DNA of 64,000 nucleotides, taken from assembly GCF_028737315.1 (NCBI RefSeq), contig NZ_JAQZAO010000004.1:62001-126000 (forward strand). Direction: 5' to 3'. The notes beneath the pieces are model-generated. The model searched no databases. It was not told where the DNA came from and was given only the letters and a program-made list of their open reading frames with translations. Made by a program: the position numbers and the translations under genes. Of this stretch, positions 50,655 to 63,941 are shown one piece after another. Within the stretch, counting starts at the first letter, position 1. Every line of letters begins with the position of its first letter. Source of the stretch: Actinomycetospora lemnae (GTDB lineage Bacteria > Actinomycetota > Actinomycetes > Mycobacteriales > Pseudonocardiaceae).

Positions 50655-51443
50655 ATGGAACCCGTTGCCGAGCCGCGGCTGGAGGCCTGGGAGCGTCGCA
50701 CCGACTACCCGCTGACCGTGCTCGCGGTGCTCTACCTCGGGGTCTACGCCGTCCAGGTGCTCGCGACGCGGCCGGGCCAGGCGTGGTGGTGGTGGCTCGA
50801 CGCGGCGCTCTGGGCGGTGTGGGTGGTGTTCGTCGTCGACTACGGCGTCCGCGTCGGGCTCGCCCGGCGCAAGGGCCGGTTCATCATCCGCCACCCGCTG
50901 GACCTGCTCGTCGTCGCGGCGCCGTTCTTCCGGTTCCTGCGCCTGCTGCGGCTGGTCGCGGCGATCTCGGTCCTCGGGCGGGTGCTGCGCGACGACTTCC
51001 GGGGCCGGGTCGGCAGCTACCTCATCGTCTCGGTCTCCCTGCTCAGCTTCGTCGCGGCGCTCGGGGTGTTCGAGGCCGAGCGCGACGCGCCGGATGCGTC
51101 GATCCTGACCTTCGGCGACGCGCTGTGGTGGGTGCTGACGACGATCACGACGGTCGGCTACGGCGACCTCTCGCCCGTGACCACCGAGGGCCGACTCGTC
51201 GCGGCGGGCCTCATGCTCGCGGGGATCGCGGTGCTCGGCACCGTGACGGCCGCGATCGCGACCTGGTTCCTCGAGCAGGTCGGGGCGCGCGACGCGTCGG
51301 AGGCCGTCGCGGCGCCGCCCCGGGCCGATCCTGCGGACCTGCGCCACGCCGAGCTCCTCGCCGAGCTGCGCGACCTGCGCCGCCGGCTGGACGTGCTCGA
51401 GAACGCGCCCGGGGAGGCGGAGTCGACGCGCGCGCGGAGCTGA
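50655..51443 (+). CDS. Potassium channel, six-helix (KvAP-like) type
   Basis: 262 residues from ATG; a GTG at 50649 is too close to the -10 box. Helices precede a segment with regularly spaced arginines (FFRFLRLLRLVAAI, about 91-105), which resembles an S4 voltage sensor. The pore region holds LTFGDALWWVLTTITTVGYGD with the selectivity filter TVGYGD at 166-171, then the S6 helix LMLAGIAVLGTVTAAIATWFLE. A C-terminal coiled-coil (AELLAELRDLRRRLDVLE) probably tetramerises the channel. It passes K+ down its gradient, possibly voltage-gated; physiological role unknown. Convergent with the aldolase gene, separated by a family IV hairpin. Confidence 0.9.
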   Translation: MEPVAEPRLEAWERRTDYPLTVLAVLYLGVYAVQVLATRPGQAWWWWLDAALWAVWVVFVVDYGVRVGLARRKGRFIIRHPLDLLVVAAPFFRFLRLLRLVAAISVLGRVLRDDFRGRVGSYLIVSVSLLSFVAALGVFEAERDAPDASILTFGDALWWVLTTITTVGYGDLSPVTTEGRLVAAGLMLAGIAVLGTVTAAIATWFLEQVGARDASEAVAAPPRADPADLRHAELLAELRDLRRRLDVLENAPGEAESTRARS

Positions 51444-51449
51444 CCCGTC

Positions 51450-51495
51450 CGAGCTGGGGGCTTTCCTGCCGTCAGACGTCAGCGTGGACGCCACG
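51450..51495. terminator. Hairpin repeat (family IV) between convergent channel and aldolase genes
   Basis: CGAGCTGGGGGCTTTCCTG followed by an inverted segment around GCGTGGACGCCACGC. It is the reverse-orientation relative of 44278-44323 (40/46 identical) and here can serve as a terminator for either gene. Confidence 0.75.
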
Positions 51496-51527
51496 CTGGC
51501 ACACCCCGTGCGCCGCGAGCAGCCGGG

Positions 51528-52553
51528 TCAGGCCGCGGGGGCGGGGAGGGTGGCGGCGCGGTCGAGGGTGGCGGTGATGTCGTCGTCGGTGACGTCGCGG
51601 TGGGTCACGAACCGTACGCCGGGGCCGAAGGGCACGGCGGCGACGTCGACGGACGCGAGCGAGGCCACGAGCGAGCCGGGGTCGGGGGTCGGCACGAGCA
51701 CGATGTTCGTGTCCGGCGCGATCACCGGCCAGCCCAGCTCCTCCATGCCCTCGGCGAGGCGGGCGGCGCGGGCGTGGTCGGCGGCGAGGTCGCCGACCTG
51801 GTCGAGCGCCACCAGACCCGCGGCCCCGACGACGCCGCCCTGGCGGATGCCGCCGCCGAGCATCTTGCGCAGCCGCCATGCCCGGTCCACGAACGCCGCC
51901 GACCCGGCCACCAGCGAGCCCATCGGCGCGCCCAGGCCCTTGGACAGGCACACGGACACGGTGTCGACGCCCTCGGCGAGCGCCGCGGGCTCCACGCCGA
52001 GAGCGGCAGCCGCGTGCCAGATCCGCGCCCCGTCGAGGTGCACGGCGAGCCCGGCCTCGCGCGCCGCCGCGATCAGCGCGCGGTGCTCCTCGACCGGCGT
52101 GACCGCCCCGCCGGCCCCGTTGTGCGTGTTCTCCAGGCACAGCAGCGAGGTGCGCAGCCCGAAGTAGGGCCCGGCGCGCCCGGCGGCCGCGGTCACCGCC
52201 GCCGGCGTCGGCCGTCCGGGACCCGCGTCGTGCGCGAGCGGGCCCGGCATGCCGCCCGCGAGCCAGGCCGCCGTACCGAGCTCGGCCTCGAGCACGTGCG
52301 CGCCCGCCGGCGCGAGGAACCTGTCACCGCGTGTCAGGTGGTCCATCAGCGCGATCGCGTTGGCCATGCACCCGGTCGGGGTCCACAGCGCCGCCTCGAC
52401 GCCCAGCAGCGCGGCGACGCGCTCCTGCAGTTCACCGAGGGTCGGGTCGCCGTCGAGCACGTCGTCGCCGACCTCGGCCGACGCCATCGCCTCGCGCATC
52501 GGTGCCGACGGCCGGGTGACGGTGTCGGACCGGAGGTCGATCGCAGCGCTCAC
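51528..52553 (-). CDS. ltaE: Low-specificity L-threonine aldolase
   Basis: 341 residues from a GTG overlapping the stop of the response regulator. [56 protein letters not shown] and [11 protein letters not shown] (PLP Lys205) define the fold-type I threonine aldolase family. It cleaves L-(allo)threonine and related beta-hydroxy amino acids to glycine and an aldehyde, or runs in reverse. It is the last gene of the signalling operon by a 4-bp GTGA overlap, an unexpected place for a glycine/threonine enzyme. Ends 32 bp from the family IV hairpin. Confidence 0.93.
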   Translation of the reverse strand: MSAAIDLRSDTVTRPSAPMREAMASAEVGDDVLDGDPTLGELQERVAALLGVEAALWTPTGCMANAIALMDHLTRGDRFLAPAGAHVLEAELGTAAWLAGGMPGPLAHDAGPGRPTPAAVTAAAGRAGPYFGLRTSLLCLENTHNGAGGAVTPVEEHRALIAAAREAGLAVHLDGARIWHAAAALGVEPAALAEGVDTVSVCLSKGLGAPMGSLVAGSAAFVDRAWRLRKMLGGGIRQGGVVGAAGLVALDQVGDLAADHARAARLAEGMEELGWPVIAPDTNIVLVPTPDPGSLVASLASVDVAAVPFGPGVRFVTHRDVTDDDITATLDRAATLPAPAA

Positions 52554-52983
52554 CGCGGGAGCTTCACCACCGACACGAAGAAGTCGTCGATCTGGCGGAT
52601 GACCTCGATGAACCGCTCGAAGTCCACCGGCTTGGCGACGTAGGCGTTCGCGTGGAGGTTGTAGCTGCGCAGGATGTCCTCCTCGGCCTGCGAGGTGGTC
52701 AGCACGACGACCGGGATGCTGCGCAGCGTCTCGTCGTTCTTGACCTCCTCCAGCACCTGGCGCCCGTCCTTCCGGGGCAGGTTGAGGTCGAGCAGGATCA
52801 GCCCGGGCCGCGGCGCGTCGCTGTACTCGCCCTCGCGGCGCAGGAACGACAGCGCCTCGACGCCGTCGGCGACGACGTGCAGCTGGTTGCGCAGCTTGTG
52901 GTGCTCGAACGCCTCCTGCGTCATGAGGACGTCGCCGGGGTCGTCCTCGACGAGCAGCACGTCGATCTCGTGGATCGGGTCGG

Positions 52984-52987
<4 letters not shown>
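52550..52987 (-). CDS. Single-domain response regulator (Rcp1-like)
   Basis: 145 residues from GTG overlapping the kinase stop. It is a receiver domain only: [19 protein letters not shown], phospho-acceptor Asp67 in [29 protein letters not shown] and Lys119 in YVAKPVDF. It belongs to the small receivers paired with CHASE3/phytochrome-type kinases (ExDD-like start, long LNLPRxDG motif). Without an output domain it probably acts by protein contact or as a phosphate shuttle, perhaps to the receiver-phosphatase encoded first in the operon. Confidence 0.9.
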
Positions 52988-54623
<1,636 letters not shown>

Positions 54624-54627
<4 letters not shown>

Positions 54628-55829
54628 GTGTCCGACACCAGCAGCACGGCCGCGACGTCGTCGGGCCGGGCCGTCGACAGCGACCGCACGCGCTCCATCA
54701 CGGCGTCCAGCATCGTCGCCGGGTCGTCGCGCCACGGCACCGGGCCCGCCGTGACCTCCCGCAGCAGCGCCTGCAGGCCGTCGGTCCACAGCACGTCGCC
54801 CGACGGCTGGCGGCCCTCGATGAGCCCGTCGGTGTAGAGCAGCAGCGACCACTTGGGCGGCAGCTCGACCTCCAGCGGCCGCCACGTCGTCCCGTTGCCG
54901 ATGCCCAGCGGCAGGCCCAGGCTCTCGGTGGACAGCAGGCGGGTGTCCTCGCCCTCGCCGACCAGCGCCGGCGGCGGGTGGCCGGCCAGGCGCAGCGTCA
55001 GGCGCTGACGGGTCGGGTCGACGGTCGCCGCGGCCAGCGTCGTGAACAGCGTCGGGTGGTTGCGCTCGCTGATGAGCAGCTCGTGCATCGTCGGCAGCAC
55101 CCGGTCGGGGTCGATGCCCGAGAGCACCAGCGTGCGCCACGCGATGCGCAGACTCACCCCGAGCGCGGCCTCGTCGGGCCCGTGCCCGCAGACGTCGCCG
55201 ATCACCGCGTGCAGCTGCCCGTCCCGGTCCTCCACGACGTCGTAGAAGTCGCCGCCCAGCAGCGTCTGCTCGGTGCCCGGCTCGTAGCGGGCGAGGATGC
55301 GCACCGCGGGGTCGTCGAGCAGCGGCGAGGGGAGCAGGCCGCGCTCGAGGCGGGAGTTCTCGTCGGCGCGCAGCTGGGCGTCGCGCAGGGCCCGCCGGAC
55401 GCGGTCGCTGCGGCGGCGCTCGACGGCGTAGCGCACGGCGCGGGCGAGCGTCGGGCCGTCGACGGCGTCCTTGACCAGGTAGTCCTGCGCGCCGACGCCC
55501 ACCGCGTCGGCGCCGAGCTGCTCGTCGCGCCGACCCGTGAGGACGAGCACGGCGGGCCCGTCGGTGGCGAGCACGCGGCGCAGCCCCTCGAAGCCGTGGG
55601 CGTCGGGGAGCGCCAGGTCGAGCAGCACGCAGTCCGGCCCGGACGCCCCGTCGCCGCCGTCGGCGCCCGCGAGCACGGCCTCGGCGTCGGCGAGCGACGC
55701 GGCGCGCTCGAGATCGACCGCGAGGTCGGCGTCGGCGAAGTGCTCGGTGACGAGGAGGGCGTCGGCGTCGTCGTCCTCCACGAGCAGCACCCGCAGCGGC
55801 GCGGACGCGTCCGGCTCGACCGGCTCCAT
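54624..55829 (-). CDS. Receiver-PP2C (RsbU/SpoIIE-type) phosphatase
   Basis: 401 residues from ATG with GGGAGGGAGG upstream. The N-terminal receiver domain (~12-135) has [16 protein letters not shown], Asp71 in [16 protein letters not shown] and a Lys in YLVKDAV. A helical connector follows, then a PP2C phosphatase: [41 protein letters not shown] and [11 protein letters not shown] carry the metal-binding Asp residues. Such enzymes dephosphorylate anti-sigma-factor antagonists in partner-switching stress cascades. No anti-sigma or antagonist gene is in the window, so the target lies elsewhere. It is the first gene of the four-gene operon. Confidence 0.9.
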
Positions 55830-55922
55830 GCGTCCTCCCTCCCTGCTCACGGGCCCCCCGACCGTAGTCGCTCGGCGTTCTCCGACCGGGTGCGGGCGCC
55901 CCTCCTGCGCCGACCGTGCCCG

Positions 55923-55928
55923 TAGGCT
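55923..55928 (+). promoter_or_regulatory. -10 box TAGGCT of purB
   Basis: TAGGCT ends 7 nt before the GTG at 55936. Confidence 0.6.
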
Positions 55929-55935
55929 CGGCCGA

Positions 55936-57366
55936 GTGAGTGCCCCGACGGTCCCGAACGTGCTGGCCGCCCGGTACGCGTCCCCCGAGCTGACCGCGCT
56001 CTGGTCGCCCGAGCGCAAGATCGTGCTCGAGCGCGAGCTGTGGATCGCGGTGCTGACCGCGCAACGCGAGCTGGGGGTCGAGGTACCCGACGGCGTGCTG
56101 GAGGATTACCGCGCCGTCGTCGACCGGGTCGACCTGGCGTCGATCGCGGCACGCGAGCGGGTGACCCGCCACGACGTCAAGGCGCGCATCGAGGAGTTCG
56201 ACGCGCTCGCGGGCCACCAGCACGCCCACAAGGGCATGACCAGCCGCGACCTCACCGAGAACGTCGAGCAGCTCCAGATCCGTGACTCGCTGCGCCTCGT
56301 GGCGGACAAGACGGTCGCAGTGCTCGCCCGCCTGGCCCGGCGCGCCTCCGAGCACGCCGAGCTCGTCATGGCCGGGCGCAGCCACAACGTCGCCGCCCAG
56401 GCCACGACGCTGGGCAAGAGGTTCGCGAGCGCGGCCGACGAGACGCTCGTCGCGTACCGGCGGCTCACCGAGCTGGTCGAGCGCTACCCGCTGCGCGGCA
56501 TCAAGGGCCCGGTCGGCACCGCGCAGGACATGCTGGGGCTCCTCGGCGGCTCCGCCGAGAAGCTGGCCGAGCTCGAGCGCCGCGTCGCCGAGCACCTGGG
56601 TTTCACCGAGGTGCTCACCAGCGTCGGGCAGGTCTACCCCCGCTCGCTGGACCACGACGTGCTCTCCGCGCTGGTCCAGCTCGCCGCGGGCCCGAGCAGC
56701 CTCGCCACGACCATCCGCCTCATGGCGGGCCAGGAGCTGGTCACCGAGGGCTTCCGGCCGGGCCAGGTCGGCTCCAGCGCGATGCCGCACAAGATGAACA
56801 CCCGCTCGTGCGAGCGCGTCAACGGCCTCGCGGTGGTGCTGCGCGGCAACGCGGCGATGGTCGCCGAGCTCGCCGGCGGGCAGTGGAACGAGGGCGACGT
56901 GTCCGACTCGGTCGTGCGCCGCGTCGCGCTGCCCGACGCGTTCTTCGCCGTCGACGGGCTGCTCGAGACGATCCTCACCGTCCTCGACGAGTTCGGCGCC
57001 TACCCGGCGGTGATCGCCCGCGAGCTCGACCGCTACCTGCCCTTCCTCGCCACCACCGCCGTGCTCATGGCCGCGGTGCGCGCCGGGGTGGGTCGCGAGA
57101 CCGGGCACGAGATCGTCTCCGAGCACGCCCGCGCCGTCGCCCTGGACATGCGCGAGAAGGGCACCGAGGGCAACGACCTGCTCGCCCGCCTCGGTGGCGA
57201 CGCCCGCCTCGGGCTCACGGCGGCCGACCTCGACGCCGCCGTGGGCGACCCGCGCGCCTTCGTCGGGGCCGCCGGGGCGCAGGTCGCCGAGATCACCCGG
57301 CAGGTGGACGCGATCGTGGCGCAGCGACCCGACGCGGCGGCGTACACGCCCGCCCCCATCCTCTAG
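55936..57366 (+). CDS. purB: Adenylosuccinate lyase
   Basis: 476 residues from GTG. LAARYASPELTALWSPERKIVLERELW, GMTSRDLTENVEQLQI, AGRSHNVAAQATTLGKRF, GPVGTAQDM and the fumarase/aspartase signature GSSAMPHKMNT (about 279-288) are all present; ARELDRYLPFLATTAVLMAAV follows. It cleaves SAICAR to AICAR and adenylosuccinate to AMP with release of fumarate, acting after PurC and after PurA. Length is that of actinobacterial PurB. purC follows 61 bp downstream with its own -10 box. Confidence 0.97.
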   Translation: MSAPTVPNVLAARYASPELTALWSPERKIVLERELWIAVLTAQRELGVEVPDGVLEDYRAVVDRVDLASIAARERVTRHDVKARIEEFDALAGHQHAHKGMTSRDLTENVEQLQIRDSLRLVADKTVAVLARLARRASEHAELVMAGRSHNVAAQATTLGKRFASAADETLVAYRRLTELVERYPLRGIKGPVGTAQDMLGLLGGSAEKLAELERRVAEHLGFTEVLTSVGQVYPRSLDHDVLSALVQLAAGPSSLATTIRLMAGQELVTEGFRPGQVGSSAMPHKMNTRSCERVNGLAVVLRGNAAMVAELAGGQWNEGDVSDSVVRRVALPDAFFAVDGLLETILTVLDEFGAYPAVIARELDRYLPFLATTAVLMAAVRAGVGRETGHEIVSEHARAVALDMREKGTEGNDLLARLGGDARLGLTAADLDAAVGDPRAFVGAAGAQVAEITRQVDAIVAQRPDAAAYTPAPIL

Positions 57367-57413
57367 GAGGGTGGAGCTCCCCATCGGCGTGCTCCCCTGA
57401 TCGGCGTCTCCCG

Positions 57414-57419
57414 TAACCT
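57414..57419 (+). promoter_or_regulatory. -10 box TAACCT of purC
   Basis: TAACCT ends 8 nt before the GTG at 57428. Confidence 0.6.
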
Positions 57420-57427
57420 GCGCGCCC

Positions 57428-58327
57428 GTGGTCTCGCTGAGCAGCTATCGCCACCTCGCCTCCGGCAAGGTCCGGGACCTCTACGAGGTCGACGACGAGA
57501 CCCTGCTGCTCGTCGCGTCCGACCGGATCTCGGCCTACGACCACGTCCTCGCGACGCCGATCCCCGACAAGGGCCGCGTGCTCACGGCGATGAGCGTGTT
57601 CTGGTTCGAGCTCCTCGGGGGGCCCGACGTCGCGACGCCGCCGATCGCCCACCACCTGATCGCCGCACGGGACGAGCGCATCCCCGACGAGGTGCGCGGG
57701 CGGGCGCTGCTCGTGCGCCGGCTGGAGATGATCCCGGTGGAGTGCGTCGCGCGGGGCTACCTCGCCGGCTCCGGCACCGCCGACTACCGCCGCGACGGCG
57801 CGATCTGCGGCGTCCCGCTGCCCGACGGGCTGACCGAGGCCAGCGTGCTCCCGACGCCGATCTTCACGCCCGCGACGAAGGCCGCCCGGGGCGAGCACGA
57901 CGAGAACGTCAGCTTCGAGACCGTCGCCGCGACCGTCGGGCGCGACCTCGCCGGCGCGCTGCGCGACCAGACCCTCGCGGTCTACGCCCGCGGCGCCGCG
58001 TACGCCGCCTCGCGGGGCCTCATCCTCGCCGACACCAAGCTCGAGTTCGGCCTGTCCCCGGACGGCACGCTGGTGCTGGGCGACGAGGTGCTCACGCCCG
58101 ACTCGTCGCGGTTCTGGCCCGCCGAGGGCTACGAGCCGGGCGCGGTCCAGCCGAGCTTCGACAAGCAGTACGTCCGCGAGTGGCTCACCTCGCCCGCCTC
58201 CGGGTGGGACCGGCACTCGGGCGAGGCGCCGCCGCCGCTCCCGGACGACGTGGTCGAGGCCACGCGGGCCCGCTACATCGAGGCCTACACGCGCCTGACC
58301 GGCCGGGAGTGGCCGCCCGCGATGTGA
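57428..58327 (+). CDS. purC: SAICAR synthetase
   Basis: 299 residues from [32 protein letters not shown], the [23 protein letters not shown] segment, ENVSFETV and [17 protein letters not shown] (metal/ATP site) are typical of Pur[10 protein letters not shown] and DKQYVREWL close the fold. It ligates CAIR and aspartate with ATP. Size is at the upper end because of a C-terminal [17 protein letters not shown] helix. It has its own leaderless -10, between purB and a deacetylase-like gene. Confidence 0.98.
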   Translation: MVSLSSYRHLASGKVRDLYEVDDETLLLVASDRISAYDHVLATPIPDKGRVLTAMSVFWFELLGGPDVATPPIAHHLIAARDERIPDEVRGRALLVRRLEMIPVECVARGYLAGSGTADYRRDGAICGVPLPDGLTEASVLPTPIFTPATKAARGEHDENVSFETVAATVGRDLAGALRDQTLAVYARGAAYAASRGLILADTKLEFGLSPDGTLVLGDEVLTPDSSRFWPAEGYEPGAVQPSFDKQYVREWLTSPASGWDRHSGEAPPPLPDDVVEATRARYIEAYTRLTGREWPPAM

Positions 58328-58413
58328 CCGTGGGAGCGGCGCGTGCGGCCGTCGTCCGGCCGAGCCGCGGTGTTCACCCGACGGACGCCCGCCCGGCACC
58401 TCCACCTGGCCTC

Positions 58414-59115
58414 ATGGGTCCCGTGACTCGCGCCGCCCGCCTGCTCGTCTCGGTCACCGGTCTCGAGCCCGGCGCGCCCCTCGCGGCCGCCGTGGCGCTC
58501 GCCGATGCCCTCGACGCCCGCCGCGTGCCCGTGACCTGGCTCGCCGGCCCGCGCCCGCACCCCGAGGTCGTGGCCTGGGCGACCGCGCGCCGCCGCCTCG
58601 GCGAGGCCGTGCTGCTGCACGGCACGCGCCCGGAGTCCGCAGGCGGCACGCGTCGTCCCTACCGTCGCCTGCCCGCCCACGAGGCCGGCCTGCGCCTGAC
58701 GGCCGCGCTGCGCAGCCGCGACGCCCTCGGCCTCCCGGTCGACGGGTTCGCCGCGCCGGGCTGGGCCGCCTCGCCGGGCACCCGGACCGCGCTCACCACG
58801 GCCGGCATCGGCCTGCTCCTCGACGACGGCGGCGTGCACCGGCTCGGCCTCGGCGGCGCGCTCGTCACGTCGTGGGAGGGCCCCGTCGTCGGCCCCGAGC
58901 CGCGGCGCGCCCGTCCGTCGCGCCGCCGCGTGGAGCCGGACCTGGTCCACCTCGCCCTGCCCGCGGGCCTGCAGGCCGCCACCGCCGGCGAGCTCGTCGA
59001 CCGGGCGCTCGCCGAGGGCGCCACCCCGCTCGGCGCCGCCGAGCTCGTGCCCCGCCGTGCCCCGCGCCGTCGCGGCGCCGCCGGCGACCCGGAGCACTGG
59101 TCGATCACCGCGTAG
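58414..59115 (+). CDS. Polysaccharide deacetylase-like (DUF2334-type) protein
   Basis: 233 residues from ATG; a GTG three codons later is the alternative. RLLVSVTGLEPGAPLAAAVALADALDARRVPVTWLAGP, EAVLLHGTRP, RLPAHEAGLRLTAALRSRDALGLPVDGFAAPGWAASPGTRTAL and GIGLLLDDGGVHRL follow the DUF2334 pattern. It is shorter than most and its expected HGY/HGF metal site reads LLHGTRP, so activity is uncertain. From memory, a related gene lies near purB/purC in mycobacteria (Rv0776c region). Function unknown; sugar deacetylation is a family-based guess. Confidence 0.6.
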   Translation: MGPVTRAARLLVSVTGLEPGAPLAAAVALADALDARRVPVTWLAGPRPHPEVVAWATARRRLGEAVLLHGTRPESAGGTRRPYRRLPAHEAGLRLTAALRSRDALGLPVDGFAAPGWAASPGTRTALTTAGIGLLLDDGGVHRLGLGGALVTSWEGPVVGPEPRRARPSRRRVEPDLVHLALPAGLQAATAGELVDRALAEGATPLGAAELVPRRAPRRRGAAGDPEHWSITA

Positions 59116-59130
59116 GTGCGCTCCGCGCTC

Positions 59131-59170
59131 GTGAGCACTTCGGAGTGCTCCAGCACTCCTTTCTGCTCAC
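59131..59170. terminator. Hairpin (repeat family III) between convergent genes
   Basis: GTGAGCA pairs with TGCTCAC and GGAGTGCT with AGCACTCC around a small internal loop. Its first 11 bases (CGTGAGCACTT) match the hairpin at 31161-31201. It overlaps the stop codon of the MBL gene and can end both convergent transcripts. Confidence 0.75.
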
Positions 59171-59799
59171 GTGGCGAACGCCACCCCGCGGGGCGCGATC
59201 CGCACGTCGGTGCCCTGGGGGGCGAGGTTCGCGAAGAGGTTGTAGTGCAGATCGGGGTTGGCCAGCACGGCCTCGTGGATCGGCACCGCGAGCGGCGGGG
59301 CGACCGCGCGCAGGTAGTCGACGGCCTCGGACGCCTTGAGCCACGGCGCCGCGGTCGGCAGGAGCAGCACGTCCGGGGTGCGCTCGGGCACGGTGAAGGC
59401 GTCGCCGGGGTGCAGCACGCTGCCGTCGATCCAGTACCCGTTGTTGGCGATCCCCGGGATGTCGGGGTGGATCACCGCGTGGTCGCCGCCGATCACCTCG
59501 ATCTCCGCGCCACCGACGGTGAACGTCTCGCCGGGCTCGCGGACCGTGTGGGCGATGTCCCGCTCGCGCAGCTGCTCCGCGGTGCCGGGGTCGACGACGA
59601 GCTCCGCGTCCGGGTTCTGCCCGAGGAGCGCCGGCAGCTTGTCGAGGTCGAGGTGATCGACGTGCTGGTGCGTCACGAGGATCGCGGTCAGGCCCTCGAG
59701 GGTCTCGTAGCCCGACGAGAAGGCGCCGGGGTCGATGAGGATGCGCGCCGAGCCGGTGTCGGCGACCACGCACGCATGGCCGAGGTGCACGAGTTCCAC
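59167..59799 (-). CDS. MBL-fold metal-dependent hydrolase
   Basis: 210 residues from the GTG at 59799; the start is approximate because the best Shine-Dalgarno-like run (GGGAGGGG) lies 14 nt upstream. HLGHACVVADTGSARILIDPGAF starts the fold, and THQHVDHLDLDKL is the metal-binding HxHxDH motif. LVVDPGTAEQL, GGDHAVIHPDIPGI and HPGDAF supply the remaining ligands. It resembles the UlaG/RomA-like branch of metallo-beta-lactamase-fold hydrolases acting on phosphodiesters, lactones or N-acyl lipids. The substrate is not predictable. It is divergent from purS. Confidence 0.82.
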   Translation of the reverse strand: MELVHLGHACVVADTGSARILIDPGAFSSGYETLEGLTAILVTHQHVDHLDLDKLPALLGQNPDAELVVDPGTAEQLRERDIAHTVREPGETFTVGGAEIEVIGGDHAVIHPDIPGIANNGYWIDGSVLHPGDAFTVPERTPDVLLLPTAAPWLKASEAVDYLRAVAPPLAVPIHEAVLANPDLHYNLFANLAPQGTDVRIAPRGVAFAT

Positions 59800-59828
59800 G
59801 CCACCCGAGTTCCCCTCCCGCGCCCCGG

Positions 59829-59834
59829 TAACCT
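59829..59834 (+). promoter_or_regulatory. -10 box TAACCT of purS
   Basis: TAACCT ends 7 nt before the GTG at 59842. Confidence 0.6.
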
Positions 59835-59841
59835 GGACGGC

Positions 59842-60078
59842 GTGGCTCGCGTGATCGTCGACGTGCTCCCCAAGGCCGAGATCCTCGACCCGCAGGGGCA
59901 GGCGGTGGCCCGCGCGATGGGCCGCCTCGGGGTCAGCGGGGTGGCCGACGTGCGTCAGGGCAAGCACTTCGAGCTCGAGGTCGACGACTCCGTCGACGAC
60001 GCCGAGCTCGAGCGCATCGCCGGGTCGCTGCTGGCCAACCCGGTGATCGAGGAGTGGGTCGTGCGGAGGGTGCCGTGA
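59842..60078 (+). CDS. purS: FGAM synthase subunit PurS
   Basis: 78 residues from GTG, the usual PurS length. [41 protein letters not shown] and [15 protein letters not shown] match the family. PurS bridges PurL and PurQ and channels ammonia in the three-subunit FGAM synthetase. The stop overlaps the purQ start (GTGA), so the two are made in step, whereas purL, the ATPase subunit, is a separate unit 1.5 kb away. Confidence 0.96.
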   Translation: MARVIVDVLPKAEILDPQGQAVARAMGRLGVSGVADVRQGKHFELEVDDSVDDAELERIAGSLLANPVIEEWVVRRVP

Positions 60079-60749
60079 GCAGGATCGGGGTCATCACGTT
60101 CCCCGGGACGCTGGACGACGTCGACGCGGCGCGCGCCGTGCGCTATGCCGGCGCCGAGCCGGTGGCGCTCTGGCACGACGACGCCGACCTGCAGGGCGTC
60201 GACGCGGTGGTCGTGCCGGGCGGGTTCTCCTACGGCGACTACCTGCGCGCCGGCGCGATCGCCGCCCGCTCGCCGGTGATGGGACCGGTCGTCGAGGCCG
60301 GCCGGGCGGGCATGCCCGTGCTCGGCATCTGCAACGGCTTCCAGATCCTCTGCGAGGCGGGGCTGCTGCCCGGCGCGCTGGTGCGCAACCACGGTCTGCG
60401 CTTCGTGTGCCGCGAGGTGGGCCTGCGGGTCGAGGCCGACACCGCGTGGACCTCGAGCTTCACCGTGGGCCAGGAGATCCGGGTGCCGCTGAAGTCGGGC
60501 GAGGGCCGCTACGTCGCCGACGCCGCGACCCTCGACGCGCTCGAGGCCGAGGGTCGCGTGGTCTTCCGCTACACCGAGCCCGCGCCCAACGGCGCACTGC
60601 GCGACATCGCCGGCATCAGCTCCGCCGACGGTCGCGTCGTCGGGCTCATGCCGCATCCGGAGCACGCCATCGACGCGCTCACCGGCCCGGGCACCGACGG
60701 CCTGGGCCTCTTCACCTCCGTGCTGCGCCGCCTCACGGCAGCAGCGTGA
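60075..60749 (+). CDS. purQ: FGAM synthase glutaminase subunit PurQ
   Basis: 224 residues from a GTG overlapping the purS stop. It is a class I glutamine amidotransferase: [17 protein letters not shown], nucleophile Cys86 in [11 protein letters not shown], and MPHPEHAI (catalytic His and Glu, about 193-195). [38 protein letters not shown] is the family's C-terminal block. It supplies ammonia from glutamine to PurL through PurS. Its 3' end overlaps that of the convergent unknown gene by 17 bp. Confidence 0.98.
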   Translation: MSRIGVITFPGTLDDVDAARAVRYAGAEPVALWHDDADLQGVDAVVVPGGFSYGDYLRAGAIAARSPVMGPVVEAGRAGMPVLGICNGFQILCEAGLLPGALVRNHGLRFVCREVGLRVEADTAWTSSFTVGQEIRVPLKSGEGRYVADAATLDALEAEGRVVFRYTEPAPNGALRDIAGISSADGRVVGLMPHPEHAIDALTGPGTDGLGLFTSVLRRLTAAA

Positions 60750-61251
60750 CCCGCAGCTCCCAGAGATCGGCGTAGACGAGCAGCATCCGCCCGCCGAGGT
60801 GCAGCACGAGCCCGCGCATCTCGTCGGGCCGGTCGACGTGGGTGAGCAGGCGTGACACGTCCTCGACGGCCTCGCCGACGACCTCGTCGAACGGCGCGTC
60901 CGCCGAGACGTCGCGCCCGCCGGGCTCGCTGGGCTGGGCCGCCGGGAGCAGGGGCACGACCGTGTCGCCGCGGGCACCGGGCGCCAGCGCGAGCACGACG
61001 ACACCACCGGAGCCGTCGTCGACCAGGAACTCGAGCATCCCGGCGGCCGCGTCGACGTGTGGCAGGACGCTCTGCGGGACGCGGCCGGCGAGCTCGAGGG
61101 CGTGGCGGCGGACCCCGAGCAGCTCCCGGTCGAGCACCAGCGGGAGCTGCGCGAGGACGTCGCCGGCCCCCGGCGTGGACGCCGCGGCGTCCTCGCCGGA
61201 CCCTGGGCCGGACGCCGTGCCGGTCGCCGAGGAGACGGAGGCGGTGGTCAT
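60733..61251 (-). CDS. Conserved-looking protein of unknown function between purQ and purL
   Basis: 172 residues from the ATG at 61251; GGAG sits unusually close to it, and an ATACAT 10 nt upstream is a weak -10 candidate. Residues 1-35 are Ser/Thr/Gly/Ala-rich. The rest is an alpha/beta-looking domain ([84 protein letters not shown]). Acidic, with no membrane segment or recognised motif. Its 3' overlap with purQ on the opposite strand and its position before purL suggest it is maintained within the purine neighbourhood, but I do not recognise a family. Confidence 0.6.
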   Translation of the reverse strand: MTTASVSSATGTASGPGSGEDAAASTPGAGDVLAQLPLVLDRELLGVRRHALELAGRVPQSVLPHVDAAAGMLEFLVDDGSGGVVVLALAPGARGDTVVPLLPAAQPSEPGGRDVSADAPFDEVVGEAVEDVSRLLTHVDRPDEMRGLVLHLGGRMLLVYADLWELRVTLLP

Positions 61252-61575
61252 GGCTCCATGATGTATCGAGGGTCCGACACTCCCGGGTATTGCCCGACAC
61301 GCCAGCATCGTGTCGCGGCGAAATGACCGTACGGAACCATGAACGGCCATCCGATCGAGCGAACGGCCCATGCCGCTCCCGCGAGTGGTGGTGCACACGG
61401 TGGGCGTGTGGCGTATGTCGGTCGGTGGAGTCGGTGACGTGCCCCTGAGCGGGTTTGTCGACCGCACGTCGTGGGTAGCGGCGCGCTCACCGCGCGCGAC
61501 CGGTCGTGAGCGGCCCGGCGAGACCCGGCCCACGGCCCCGACGGCGACCCGCGCGGGGCGCCTACCCTCGTCGGG
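61252..61575. other. Divergent gap upstream of purL
   Basis: 324 bp. It holds the purL -10 box at its right end. Around 61338-61375 there are repeated AACGGCC(C)AT motifs near GAGCGAACGG, which weakly resemble family II hairpins. No convincing gene or RNA. Confidence 0.5.
61563..61568 (+). promoter_or_regulatory. -10 box TACCCT of purL
   Basis: TACCCT ends 7 nt before the GTG at 61576. Confidence 0.6.
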
Positions 61576-63927
<2,352 letters not shown>

Positions 63928-63941
63928 GCACCGCCCCCCGT

